Below the pieces are notes generated by a model. It was not told the DNA's origin, searched no databases, and was given only the letters and a program-made list of their open reading frames with translations. Positions 52,801 to 63,319 of a stretch of DNA of 64,000 bases are shown piece after piece. Source of the stretch: Aaosphaeria pasadenensis (taxonomy: Eukaryota > Ascomycota > Dothideomycetes > Pleosporales); the NCBI GenBank assembly GCA_022813625.1, contig JAKLMB010000006.1:434001-498000 (forward strand). Direction: 5' to 3'. The translations under genes were made by a program, and so were the position numbers. Position 1 is the stretch's first letter; the number at the start of each line of letters is the position of its first letter.

Positions 52801-55231
52801 AATCAGATGGGTGTTCTTGAATGCAGGCTCTTGTCATAGACGCGATCTGCCCCCAGAAAGTAGATGTGACGGCATTTTTCGATGTGGTACCAGCTGATGC
52901 CGAGCAGTCTCGCAGAAGCTCCAGCTTGCCGAATCGAGTGTTCTGCGCATGATAGCAAGGATCGAGTGCGATTTGGATAATACGAAGGCGCACGGCATCA
53001 GACAATCGGCCCTCAGATCTGCTCACTAAGAGGTCGACAAAATATAGAAGCGGCGAGATACGCTGTCCGTTCTGTCGAGACCGATGGGATGGCGTGGATG
53101 CTACCTCGAACTCGTCGTGGCCGTTTCTTGTTAGACATTTATCCGAGAACTGCATGGCTCCAAGCTTTTCAACAACAGTTTCGAGCAGAAAACAGAACTT
53201 GCCTGCCCAGCTGTTCTCCTTTTGTTGCGGAAGAGCAAGTTCAGCGGTATGCTTATCCCACATCCGACGCAGCATGTTGACAATGTGAGCTACAGCATCC
53301 CTTGTCTCGGCCGTTGCCATGATCTCTTTGCTACCTGCCTCGACCAGGGAATTCAGGAGACTGATCCACATCGTCTTCACAGGCTCATCCCCTCCAACGT
53401 CCGCTTGCCAGGGAGTTGCGTCCAGCAGGATTTGAATGAATTCGAGGATCGTAGACAAAGACTTTCGCACCCACTTTGGATCTAACAACGGGAGCTCTTC
53501 ACGTTGAATCAATAGTTGTGGCTTCAGCTCCAATGCTCGCTGTTCATTCCAAGGTTTCCGGGACCCGTTGAACAGTGCAGAAACGAGTCGACAGGCAGCG
53601 ATGGCATGCTTCGGTGATGATTGTATAAGCGGCCTCCAGAAGTCCGCGACGTATTCTGTCCAGTATCGATCCAGTTGGGCATGGGACGCAGTAGGGCGAA
53701 GGGCATAATAGAGCAAAGTCAGATAGCCAGACGTGGCAGTATCGGTTTCCGATTTTCGGCTTTGTCCGGGTTGTTTCAGTCGATGCTGTGAAATGTTGAA
53801 GAACATCTTTGACCAGATAACAGTCGTGGTATGTGTAATATTAACCGCATAAACCAGAAAGTTGGCTGCTACGTTGGAATGCGCTTTCACGGACTCATTT
53901 TCGGAACAAAAGAATTTCTCGAGCACCTTCAACCACTTGCCGATTGCCGCGAAACTGTTTTCTTGAAGCGAATCCCGCAGAAATGCTGTCAAAACACCCC
54001 ATATTTGAGGGACTAGCGGCGCGGACTCGGTGTTCAGCATGGTCTCCAATTGCTGGGCAAGGAGTGCTCCAAAAGTGTTTCCATCACTTTTGATGCGATT
54101 CATGATGGCGAGAACAGACTTGGTCACTGTGCGCTCATGTCCAATGGTCCGTACAGCGGTGATGGCCATGTCCAAGGCGCTTTGATGGATGTCCTTCTGG
54201 TTGGCGAGCATGGCTTTTATCACATGCTTCAACCACCTTTCCGTGTGTTTGATCATTACTTCCGGCCTTTGCTGGATGATTTTACGGTATATCCGTATAC
54301 GGTAGGCCTGTACTGAGTACCCAGTCACTCGATCGTGTATTGAGTCCAGAATATCGAGTATCCTCTCTGTCCGGGTGATGGTCATCGTCTTAGGCCGGAA
54401 ATTCTGCTGCATGAGAAGGGCGAGGTGCACGTTTATTATGGCCTTTGGCATATTGGCATCCTCGGCCACCTTTATGATACGGTCAACGACCCGTGAGCCG
54501 AAATCATCGGTCATTGCCGTCCTCAATTCCGGTATCCTGACCAGTGCCATAAGCAGTTTGATTGCTTGTCCGATGAGCTGTGAATCCGAGCCCGAACCAC
54601 TTATACCAACGGCCTGCATATCTCTTTCTATGTAGTCGCAAAGAAGGGGCATCTTGTCGATCATTGCCTGTATGTCTGGGATCTTATCATATGCCGCCAT
54701 AGTCTTCAACAATGTGATGTACGCATCGAGCTTGGAAGCTCTCGATCCTTGCGCGAGCGATTTCACTATCGATTCCAACATCTCGGCGAGAGATTGGTGC
54801 TTGTGAGCGGCGGTGCTGTCGTGGATAGGAGGGGGTGTGGAGATCTGGTCGCTCGGCTTGAGGATGGATTTCAGCGGCCTCGTTACGCGCGTCTGAGGGA
54901 GGGGTCGTAAAGGTGAGCTACGAAGTGGAGTCCACGGGTGAGCTTTCAAGCTGGAGGAAGGCGCGTTACATGACGGGATCTCGAAGTTGACTTTCTTCGT
55001 CCGGCTACCGGTGGAGGATGGGTCGTCGATGTCTGAGGAGGGGGATTGCTCTGGAGTGCTCAGGATTGGTTTCGAGAGTAAGTCCTTGGTGGAAGGCCTT
55101 GAGGATGTGAAAGGATCGTTCAAGAATTCCAGAGTCTCTTGAATGTCTTGGTCGAGGTTGATAGCTTCGTTGATATCTTTCGGGGGAGTTGGTGGGCGAA
55201 CAGAAAGGGACTCAAACTTGGAAAACACCAT
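49819..55231 (-). CDS. rif1: Rif1: telomere/replication-timing regulator with PP1 docking motifs
   Basis: Rif1 recruits protein phosphatase 1 to counter Dbf4-dependent kinase at origins, and acts at telomeres and double-strand breaks. Minus-strand exons 55231-52202, 52156-51887 and 51834-49819 join exactly to 1771 residues. Two PP1 docking motifs sit near the N-terminus: KVNF (RVxF type, residues 80-83) and SILK (122-125). A long HEAT-like helical Rif1_N region follows (about 150-1090), with the typical WNDTFGKEE and YPSRLEGALRRL stretch in the second exon. The C-terminal half is disordered with many SQ/TQ and S/T-P sites. It ends in a conserved-looking block, SIMARVRKMIVDCKDLVLG to EMDDLLFDLR. 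The last exon looks like a separate gene only if a GTG start is accepted; the splice join explains it. Confidence 0.92.
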
Positions 55232-56307
55232 GGCTATGCTTGAAAGAAACTACAAAAGAACAGAACAAAAACGTGAGGTGGTTAAGTGAGAGAACGAACT
55301 CGCATTGCAGGTGAATGATAGCAAGGGAGCAGCAAGTGGTAGTGGTATGAAGATCGCCACGAGCATTGGATATGGAGTTGACTCTCTCTCAATCGCTCCT
55401 TCCACAGCAAAAGATGTCGCGGTTGTTGGGGAAGGTGCACGGACGCAGACACGGGCACGTTCACACGCTCGCGACGCGGAAGGAGCACCACTTTAACTCT
55501 TGTCTACTAACCTAATGTAGTCATAGCCCTACGAGTATGAGTATCAACGATCCATCTTGACATATACGGGAGTATCATTCTTCATATCCATGTACTCCGT
55601 AATTGTATACTTCCTATAAGCATCACTACTACGGAGTACTTCCTAGCCCATTTATTACGAGTCCAAATCTACTAGTTTGTCAAAGGACTCCTACTACATA
55701 CCTGTTAATTAAGACATTGGTAGTACAACACGATCGCATCGCTTCGGACAAAATCCATATATATTATTGACGACAATGTTGAAGATACTAGCTTAACACC
55801 TCACACTATGACGGTAGGAATTATTATCAAAAAGAAACATCATCGGCAAGTGCAGTTCTCCATCATATTTGTGACCTGAAAGGGCATAGATGCATCCCAT
55901 ACATGACAGGGTTGGACCGCCCCCTCTACCATGCATCATCTACTTTGGTGAACCACTACACAATACTAACTACCGTCCAACTGGAAATCGCCAGATCCCT
56001 CAACAATATTGCAATAACTTCTATCTCCATCTCCATCATGCCATGCCATTTTTCATAATACGGGCCGATGCGCCGGGCTGAAGGCATGCCCACTTGCGCG
56101 TGCGCATTTGCGCAAGACCCTCGCCTTGTATGTACTCGTACTACTATCTGATTATTGCGGGGTTCAGCGATCGCCATCCACCTCCGACGACAGGCGACAC
56201 GCTTTGATAGTCAATCACATCTTTCGGTCGTCCTCCAGCCTCGAGGCGCGAGAACCCTCCCACGACAAGACCCCGACCCCTTTGCGCTCATTACGCCCTC
56301 CTGAACC
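55232..56307. promoter_or_regulatory. Divergent region, rif1 / ric8
   Basis: A 1.1-kb gap. It contains TCGCGACGCG (55469-55478), ten bases shared with the MCB palindrome at 4591-4608. An inverted pair GTACTCCGTA (55592-55601) and TACGGAGTAC (55630-55639) is present. A GC-rich inverted repeat CTTGCGC...GCGCAAG (56093-56116) lies 190 bp before the RIC8 start. No coding gene. Confidence 0.5.
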
Positions 56308-58055
56308 ATGCTCTCCAAGTTCAAGACGGGCTCCTCGGCGACTGCCTCAGGCAAAGGTGCGCGCCCCGCCCATACACTCTCGCCGCAGCTTGTCTCGCCG
56401 CATTGCATTGCGCTGCGCAACGATAGATTTACTGACTCTTCCCCCGTGCAGCTAAGCTTGAGCAGGTGAACGACTTACTCGCCAAGCTGAAAAAGGATAT
56501 AGAAACCCCTAAGCTATCTACCCTGCGTGAGTACATAGATCCTGTTTGAGAAGTAGTACACGTTCTCACAATCCTCTACAGACCAAAAACAACTACTGTT
56601 GGAGCTCAAAGTCCATGGCCGATCCGCGGAGAACGCCGACCCCATATTCACAGAAGATGTACGCAGCATACACCCAGTTCTCCGTATCCGTCGAGGCGCT
56701 CGAAAGATGTTGATTTTGTGGTACAGGGCCTACGGACATTATCGACCTACGCTGAACGCGACGACAATGAAGTCTCACAAGAAGCTCTACGATGCATGGC
56801 AAATGCCCTACTCCTGCAACCGCACACCCGTCAGATACTGGTAAACCTAGGATATGGGCCAAAGGCGGCAGAGAAGATGAAGGTATGGAAACACAGGACT
56901 CACACGTCTACTCTTAGATTGTACATCCACTAACACCCACCACAGAGCGAATCCATGGACGACGAGTTCCTGATCTCCCGTATCCTCTTCCTCATGACCT
57001 ACGACACCGACCTCGACTACTCCCTCCTCGTCGACCAGCACCAACTCGCCGACAGCATCAACACCGCACTCCACCGACACGCAAAGCGATACTCCAAGTC
57101 CGTCCGACGCCTCTCCCAGCACCACACCCAACCCATGGAACTCATGGCGCTCTCCGAGACCCTCAAACTCCTCTTCAACATAACCCACTTCTACCCAGAC
57201 CTCAGCGAGCACTTCTCCAAATCCATCCCCAACATCTTCAAGATCCTCGTGCGGCGCGCGATCCCCAGCCCGCCCCTCAAACCCCCCGTCAACTACCTCG
57301 TGAACGCACTCATCAACCTCGACCTGGAAGACAAAAAAGGCCAACAACTAAAATTCCTCGGCATGAACGCCGTGTTCCCGAAATTCGACTCCAAATGTAA
57401 CGCCGAGCAACTCATCGACATCCTCGACAACGCCATCGTCGCCTACACCGAGTCCGAACTCGACACCACCATCGCCCCGGTCCTCACCCTCATCCGCCGC
57501 ATCTACGAGATCGCACCGGACAACGTCAAGAAGTACATGGAGTGGCTGCTCCTCCCCACCGACCAGGAACGCAGCCGCCCGCTCGGCAAGTCGGACACCC
57601 TCTCCGCGCGCCTCCTCCGCCTCTCCACCTCCGCACTCACCCCCAGCCTCCGCAGCTCCATCTCCGCAATGATGTTCGAGCTGTCCGGCAAGGACGCTAC
57701 CAAGTTCGTCCAGAACGTCGGGTACGGCTTCGCGTCCGGGTTCCTGCTGTCGAATAACATCCAGATGCCGGAAAATGCAATGGAGGCCAGCGCCATGGGC
57801 GGCGGCGGCAATGGCGACGCGGATGGCGATGCCGACGCCGTGCCGATTAATCCCATCACGGGCCAGCGGCTCGACGCGGAGGAGCCGGATGACAGCGAGC
57901 CGATGACGGAGGAGGAGAAGGAGCGCGAGGCGGAGAGGCTGTTTGTGCTGTTTGAAAGGCTCAAGGCGACGGGCGTCATGAATGTGCAGAATCCGGTCGA
58001 GCAGGCGTATCGGTCGGGGAGGATTGAGGAGTTGCCGGATGATCATGTGGATTAG
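56308..58055 (+). CDS. ric8: RIC8 (synembryn): G-alpha chaperone and exchange factor
   Basis: A cytosolic non-receptor exchange factor and folding chaperone for heterotrimeric G-alpha subunits. In Neurospora and Magnaporthe it is needed for growth, development or virulence. Five exons (56308-56356, 56452-56526, 56582-56658, 56727-56882, 56946-58055) give 488 residues. The whole protein is an armadillo-like helical repeat, with ALRCMANALLLQPHTRQ and LMALSETLKLLFNITHFYP typical of the family. The C-terminal part has PVNYLVNALINLDLE and the fungal ending DPEEE-like acidic segment (EEPDDSEPMTEEEKEREAERLFVLFERL). The codons of the large exon are unusually C-rich at third positions, suggesting high expression bias or local composition. 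All introns are 55-95 bp. Confidence 0.92.
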
Positions 58056-58992
58056 AGTCGCTGTTGATGAATAGAGTACGTTTTGGTTCAATAGATTCGT
58101 GGAATTTGTCGCCGTGTGTTCGACTTTGTAGCAGTCAAGCGTATCTGGAGTATATCAGCATCCAAAGGAGTTGTTTTGGAACAGAAAGAACCACTTTGGA
58201 ATGAAGACAAGAAAGATGCTTTTCTATCTAGGTATCTAGACACGATGCCAGACTTCTCCCTTTGCAGTCTCAAGTCGCGAACGCATGCTCCCGATGTCGT
58301 TTCCACTTCCTCATACCAGTTCCCATGTCCCTCCCCCGAACTCAATACCAGCGTCCCATGTTCCTGCCTACCGCGTGCTATACGTGACGCCAACCCCGTA
58401 CCACACTCTTTCCTTCACCTCCCATAAAGAAAGAACGGTATGACGTTAGGATACATCAAATTCACACCCAATCAAAGTCACAAACTCTCAAAAATCACGC
58501 ACACACTCACGCCAAACACATTTTCAAAAACAACAGCAGCAGCAATGCAAGAAGTAAAACCACGGGTCGTTCGTGTGAGCCCTGATGATGAATAACTATA
58601 TAGACGATGAATGCCTCGGGTGTTGGGTTGTTCTTAGATCGCTCAAAACGTACATGAATGTGTAGAGAAAACGAAAACGTCCTTTCCTTCCTCTCGCCTG
58701 CCTAGGAAGAAAGCTTCGATGGGTTCTACTACATGGGGGGATGGCTAAAATGAGGCATGAAAACTAAAATCCGAACGCAAAGACCTATCGATACCTGATG
58801 ATGGTGCGGCGACCATAATGATGCACTCGTAGGATGATGATGATGATTTGAAAAGGGTGATTGGAAATGCCCAAAAGGAAATTCAATTCTGCGCCGTTCT
58901 GCGAAAGGTTTCCGCTAACTAGAAGTTTGGTGACAGGCGATTGCAAATGTGCCAGTCTGGATATCAATACCGCCAAATTTAATTTCCGTCCT
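58056..58992. other. Convergent 3' intergenic region
   Basis: Between RIC8 (+) and the F-box/Cys-rich gene (-). No credible frame; a short ATGATGATGATG run is seen near 58835. It probably holds 3' UTR sequence. Confidence 0.5.
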
Positions 58993-61900
58993 TCATGAAA
59001 TGTGACCCGTGGTGGTGGTTGGGGTCAGCGCTCCGTCGTCGATGAATTCGTCTTCGATGAACTCGTCGATGACGGAGCTCTCTGCGTCATCGTCGTTGTC
59101 CTCCTCGGAACTGGCATCGTCGACCTCGGCATCTCCTGCATTGCCGGCCCCAGTTGCTTCTTCGAAGGCGGTTACGACGTCCGATAATATGAGAAGAGCG
59201 GCGCCGAGATCGCTGGGTGCAGTACCCCATTGCGCGGAGGGGCCATCTTCGAGTTCTGCATCGGTAGTCTCTTCCATGCTCTCTTGCTCGGTAGAAGTGG
59301 CTGAGGGTGATGGCAGTCCAGCTGAGATGACAGTGAAGTTGTTCGGCTCTTCGTGGACACCGAATTCCGTAGTCACCGTGATGCTGTCTGGGCTTGGGGC
59401 TGGTAGATCCGCCGCATCTGTTCGTTCCCCTTGCTCCACTGGCCCCTCTGCTGGTAGGCCCATCAGTTCCCAAAATTCGAACGCTGCGCCAGCGACATAA
59501 TCGGCTTTTCCTCGATCTTGTTTCTCTTTCTCCATACGCTCTTTCACTCGGAGTTGCTCGGCTTCCTTTTCTCTCTGCTCTTCCTCGAACCGACACTGTG
59601 CCCTGACTTCCTTCTTACGAGCGCAGTAAGGGCAGTGATAGTTGATCGTACAGAAAGTGCACGTACACGATGGATTGTTCATTGTGCATGCCTAAACATC
59701 ATATCAGTAGAGTACAAGACAGTCGAGAGGGTCAACTTACGTCGCAAACAAGAACAGCACATTCCGTGCACTCCTTCAAATGAGCTGGGCACTGTGTTCT
59801 GTGGTCTCCAACGGGCCGAGCACTTTGGCAGAAGTAAGCTCCACAACCCTCCCATTGCACGGGATGGCGTGGGTTACAGGGTAGCGGCAAAGGATTGGAA
59901 ATAGTACTGACTTGGCCGCGAAGGCCATGCGTCCAGGATCCCGAATTGCGACTCCGGACTCCTGAAGCACTGAACGAGCGAGGTCTTGATGAGCTGATGG
60001 GTAAGTATGGAAGTGCCGATTGTGCGAATGGGTCGGAATTGGACAGGTGTGAGCTCTGTGATGTCGAAGCAGACATATCGACGGCAGTCGATTGCATCAG
60101 ATTAGCTAGAACCTGTGACTGAGACATAGGACCACCGTCGGGCGTTGCAGGGCCAGTAGTCAACGGTTCCAACGAAGATTGCGAGGTTGAAAGCGTGGTA
60201 GGCGTCTGCTCAGGATCCCCTTGGAGAGCCTTCCTTGTGTTGAATTCAGGAATGACCAGCTGAGGGGTCTCATTGTGGGTTCGAGCATACTCACGCTCAG
60301 TGTGCATGTCTCTATAACCGCACTTACGAAACTTCAATCCTCTGAAATCGTGCTCCTTGCACAAAGATGTCTTGCAATGTCGGCAAGACACTTTCCATCG
60401 GAAACTTCGGTAACAATCTTGACAAAGTCCTCGTGGGCATGTCTCGGCTTGTAAATCCAAGCTATCTTGTTTCAGGTAGGATAAGATATCCACGTCCTCG
60501 CCGAGTACATATTCATACAAGCCATTGTTCTTCAATTCTCGTACATAATCAACTGGTCGAAGATGATTAGAGAAATCTGGGTCCTCAAAGTCTTTCGTGC
60601 GAGGGAGAGGGGCGGCTCGGATTTTATCTGCGCCGCGTCCGCCTAATCCAGTTCCCAGAACAGCTATCCCTCCGCCGCCAGAGAAGATGGGTTCAAGGCA
60701 GCACCAGTGCATGTTCAATTTCGGGGGATCGCGATTCAATAGGGGGTTGATAGGACCGTGAAGGTTTCCTCCGTCTTCTGACTCGGATGAATCGTCATCC
60801 TGGACGTTCTCATTCATCAGATTGGGCGAGCGCGTTGCTCCAGGGGCCCACCAGAACTGATCGGTGGATTGTTGAGATTGTGTGCTCTGGCTTTGGCTGT
60901 CGAGGGACGATGTCGATGCTGTCGCTTGACCTAGGTGACCTCCGAGACTGGCGCCGGGTCCAAAAGCGAGATTCGCGAAATGTCTTGTCTTGACTCGCTT
61001 CCTGGGGATTGGCCGATTGAATGCACAACTTGCGCAAAGAGTCTTGCGGCATCCCATACAGTGCATTCTAACGCTGCAGGACTCGCAGCGCTCGGTGATG
61101 ACATCGTTACACTGTGCACATTTGACGTCTTCGATGAATATCCTGTGGCTCTTTCGAAGATGCGTGGGCACATGCTTTCCTTCTCCTCTAGAGTGGCCAT
61201 CTCCAGGTCCCAACGGCTCGCCATCCTGACCAGTTTCAGATATCTCCCACAGTCTCCCGTCTGTTGCTCCTATCTTGTTCCCGCCACCATCCATAGGCCC
61301 GATTCGGTTGCTTGATCGCCACAGTCGATCGAAGGGGACCCAGACAGCCATATTTTGCGGTCCCGCTCGGCCAGCATGGTAATCCTTCCTCCTGAAACAT
61401 CTTCCACCGGGAGTTGGGCACCATGCTGTGTCGGTCCAGATGCCAAGATCGTGGCATATACAGATCAGTTGATGCGTAGGGTCGGAGTCGGAATCTCGTC
61501 GCAAGAGAGAGGAGGGAAGGTATGGCCGACGGCGATGGTGTCGACATCGATATGTGTAGAGACTCTTTAATGCCAGATCCTTCGGGTTCCAAGCCGGATT
61601 CTTCCATATATAAGGCTCGAGGAAGGGTACTATGTGATATTTGATGGATACATTCTTGCAGCCGCGCACGGAAAGGTGTTGAAGCGTTCCGATTCGCGCC
61701 TGGAGCACCTGGGAAAGCGCGAGGCCGGTCACCGCAGTGTTGCAGACGTCTAAACTGGTTAAACGCGACCCATATGGTTGTATGACCTGTTTCAGTAGTG
61801 CATCGAAGGAGTACGCTTTCGATTGTCTCTCTCTGTTATCCGGTGTCTCATTGCCTGGTGTTCCGACGCCGACCACCACCGCAGGCTGCGGAAGCCGAAA

Positions 61901-62263
61901 TGATAACGTCCTCCATGCGAGGGGATATTCTTTTAAGAAGTCGCGAAGATATTTAGAAGTGTGATAAAGATCGAGAAGCGAGGCGGTGGGTATCTGGGAA
62001 AGGAGTGATTCAAAGATCGGCGGATATGTCGTGATAATGGATTCGAATAGGCTCAGGGTCGCATCGGGCTTTACGTGGTCGTCGTGTGGCAACGTCTCGG
62101 TGAGAGAGGTGGTGGAGGAGGCATCTTCACGAGCATCAGTGTCCCAGAGGAGGTCCTGAGAGTCAGAGAGGCCGTTCATGCTGTCTTCTTCCTTCAACTG
62201 AAGCCGTTTAGCAAACTCGGCACCGATAAGACACGGTTCGCGGCGAAGGTGGCAGGGAAACAT
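58993..62263 (-). CDS. F-box-like, cysteine-rich protein, function unknown
   Basis: Two exons on the minus strand, 62263-59741 and 59691-58993, join in phase 0 to 1073 residues. An F-box-like helix set lies at about 80-130 (IFESLLSQIPTASLLDLYHTSKYLRDFL). A leucine-repeat-like stretch follows (SRLTSLDVCNTAVTGLALSQVL, LQHLSVRGCKNV). Three cysteine clusters suggest zinc sites: CAQCNDVITERCESC to CRKTLCASC (about 395-420), CQDCYRSFRWKVSCRHC (about 640), and CTECAVLVCDACTMNN to CTFCTINYHCPYC, which spans the intron. The splice is supported because it completes the last cluster. The tail is a coiled coil (KKEVRAQCRFEEEQREKEAEQL) and an acidic end. It could be a substrate adaptor of an SCF-type ligase, by inference. 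Confidence 0.8.
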
Positions 62264-63319
62264 ACGTGAGGGTCATGCGGCAGAGTGACGAGGCGGCAGC
62301 AGCGCCTATATAAAGAATAGAAGGTATGAGCGTGCGGCAAGGGGAATGAATGTTAGTGTGTCGTGTGCCTGGTGGGCGGTGGGTGGTTAATGTCCCAAAG
62401 TGAGGTGTCGGAGTTGTTAGACTCAGCTCTGGCGCCGATCCGGGCGATAGAAGCCTTGGGGGTCGAGTGGGTGAGTGGGTGGGTGGGATGGTTGCTTTGT
62501 TGGTAAGTGACCAGTAGGTAGTAACCAGTAGGTAGGAGGAGGCAACTTCAAACCTACAAGGTAACCAGGCCAGGGAGAAGGTAGCCCAGCAATCCGTCCC
62601 CTTCGCTTCGTCTCAGCCTGTTCACTACCTATCCTTATACGTCTGCTTAGCGTTGGAATTGATTGTACAAAAGTTTCATGGTTCACTATTGATTGTCTCC
62701 AGCCTGGTCACTAGTTAGTTGGTGAGTTGTAACCACTCGTATCAATAGTGAGAGAGTGAGTGAGTGAGTGAGTTGTCGGATGATTAGCACGAGGTGAACC
62801 AATCATTGGACGGATGCGGCCATGTCATGGCTGCTTGTTACTCAATACGTCTATTTGCGGACAACGCAGAACAATACCAACGTCAAAATATTCAGTGAGA
62901 AGGCAGAATTTCGCATTCATTTCTCTCTTCAAGTGATTTTCATTCTTATAATCTGTTCCATTTCAGGCCCGCATCTCCCGAACACCAATTACGGGTGCCT
63001 GTCTGTGCCTGTAGTTACAAGTAATAGGAGTCGCAGGCTCCCTCCCTAGTGCGGTAGTGTTGCCGAACCCCTGTTTTCACTCCCCCAACCATTTTCGCCG
63101 CAAACTGGGATATCTCAAAGAATAGGAGAAGGTAGCAAAGTATAGTATCCAAACGCCAAATAATCGCCCAAAAAAAACAAGACAGCTGGTTACAAAACAA
63201 AACGCTATGCAGCCAGTCCCAAGAAAGGTTAGAGGCCCATGTACGCCAGACGCTATATTCACAAAAGAAAAAGAAGATAGAGAAGGAAGAGGTAAATCTC
63301 GGATGGTGAGGTGGGAATA
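62264..63319. promoter_or_regulatory. Intergenic region upstream of the F-box/Cys-rich gene
   Basis: About 1.05 kb. It includes a direct repeat of ACCAGTAGGTAG (62510-62521 and about 62526-62537), further GGTAACCAG/GGTCACTAG motifs, and a short GTGA microsatellite. The right part holds the 3' UTR of the transcription factor gene. No coding gene was supported. Confidence 0.5.
62755..62773. repeat. (GTGA)n microsatellite
   Basis: Short tetranucleotide run AGTGAGTGAGTGAGTGAGT-like in the region upstream of the F-box/Cys-rich gene. Confidence 0.7.
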
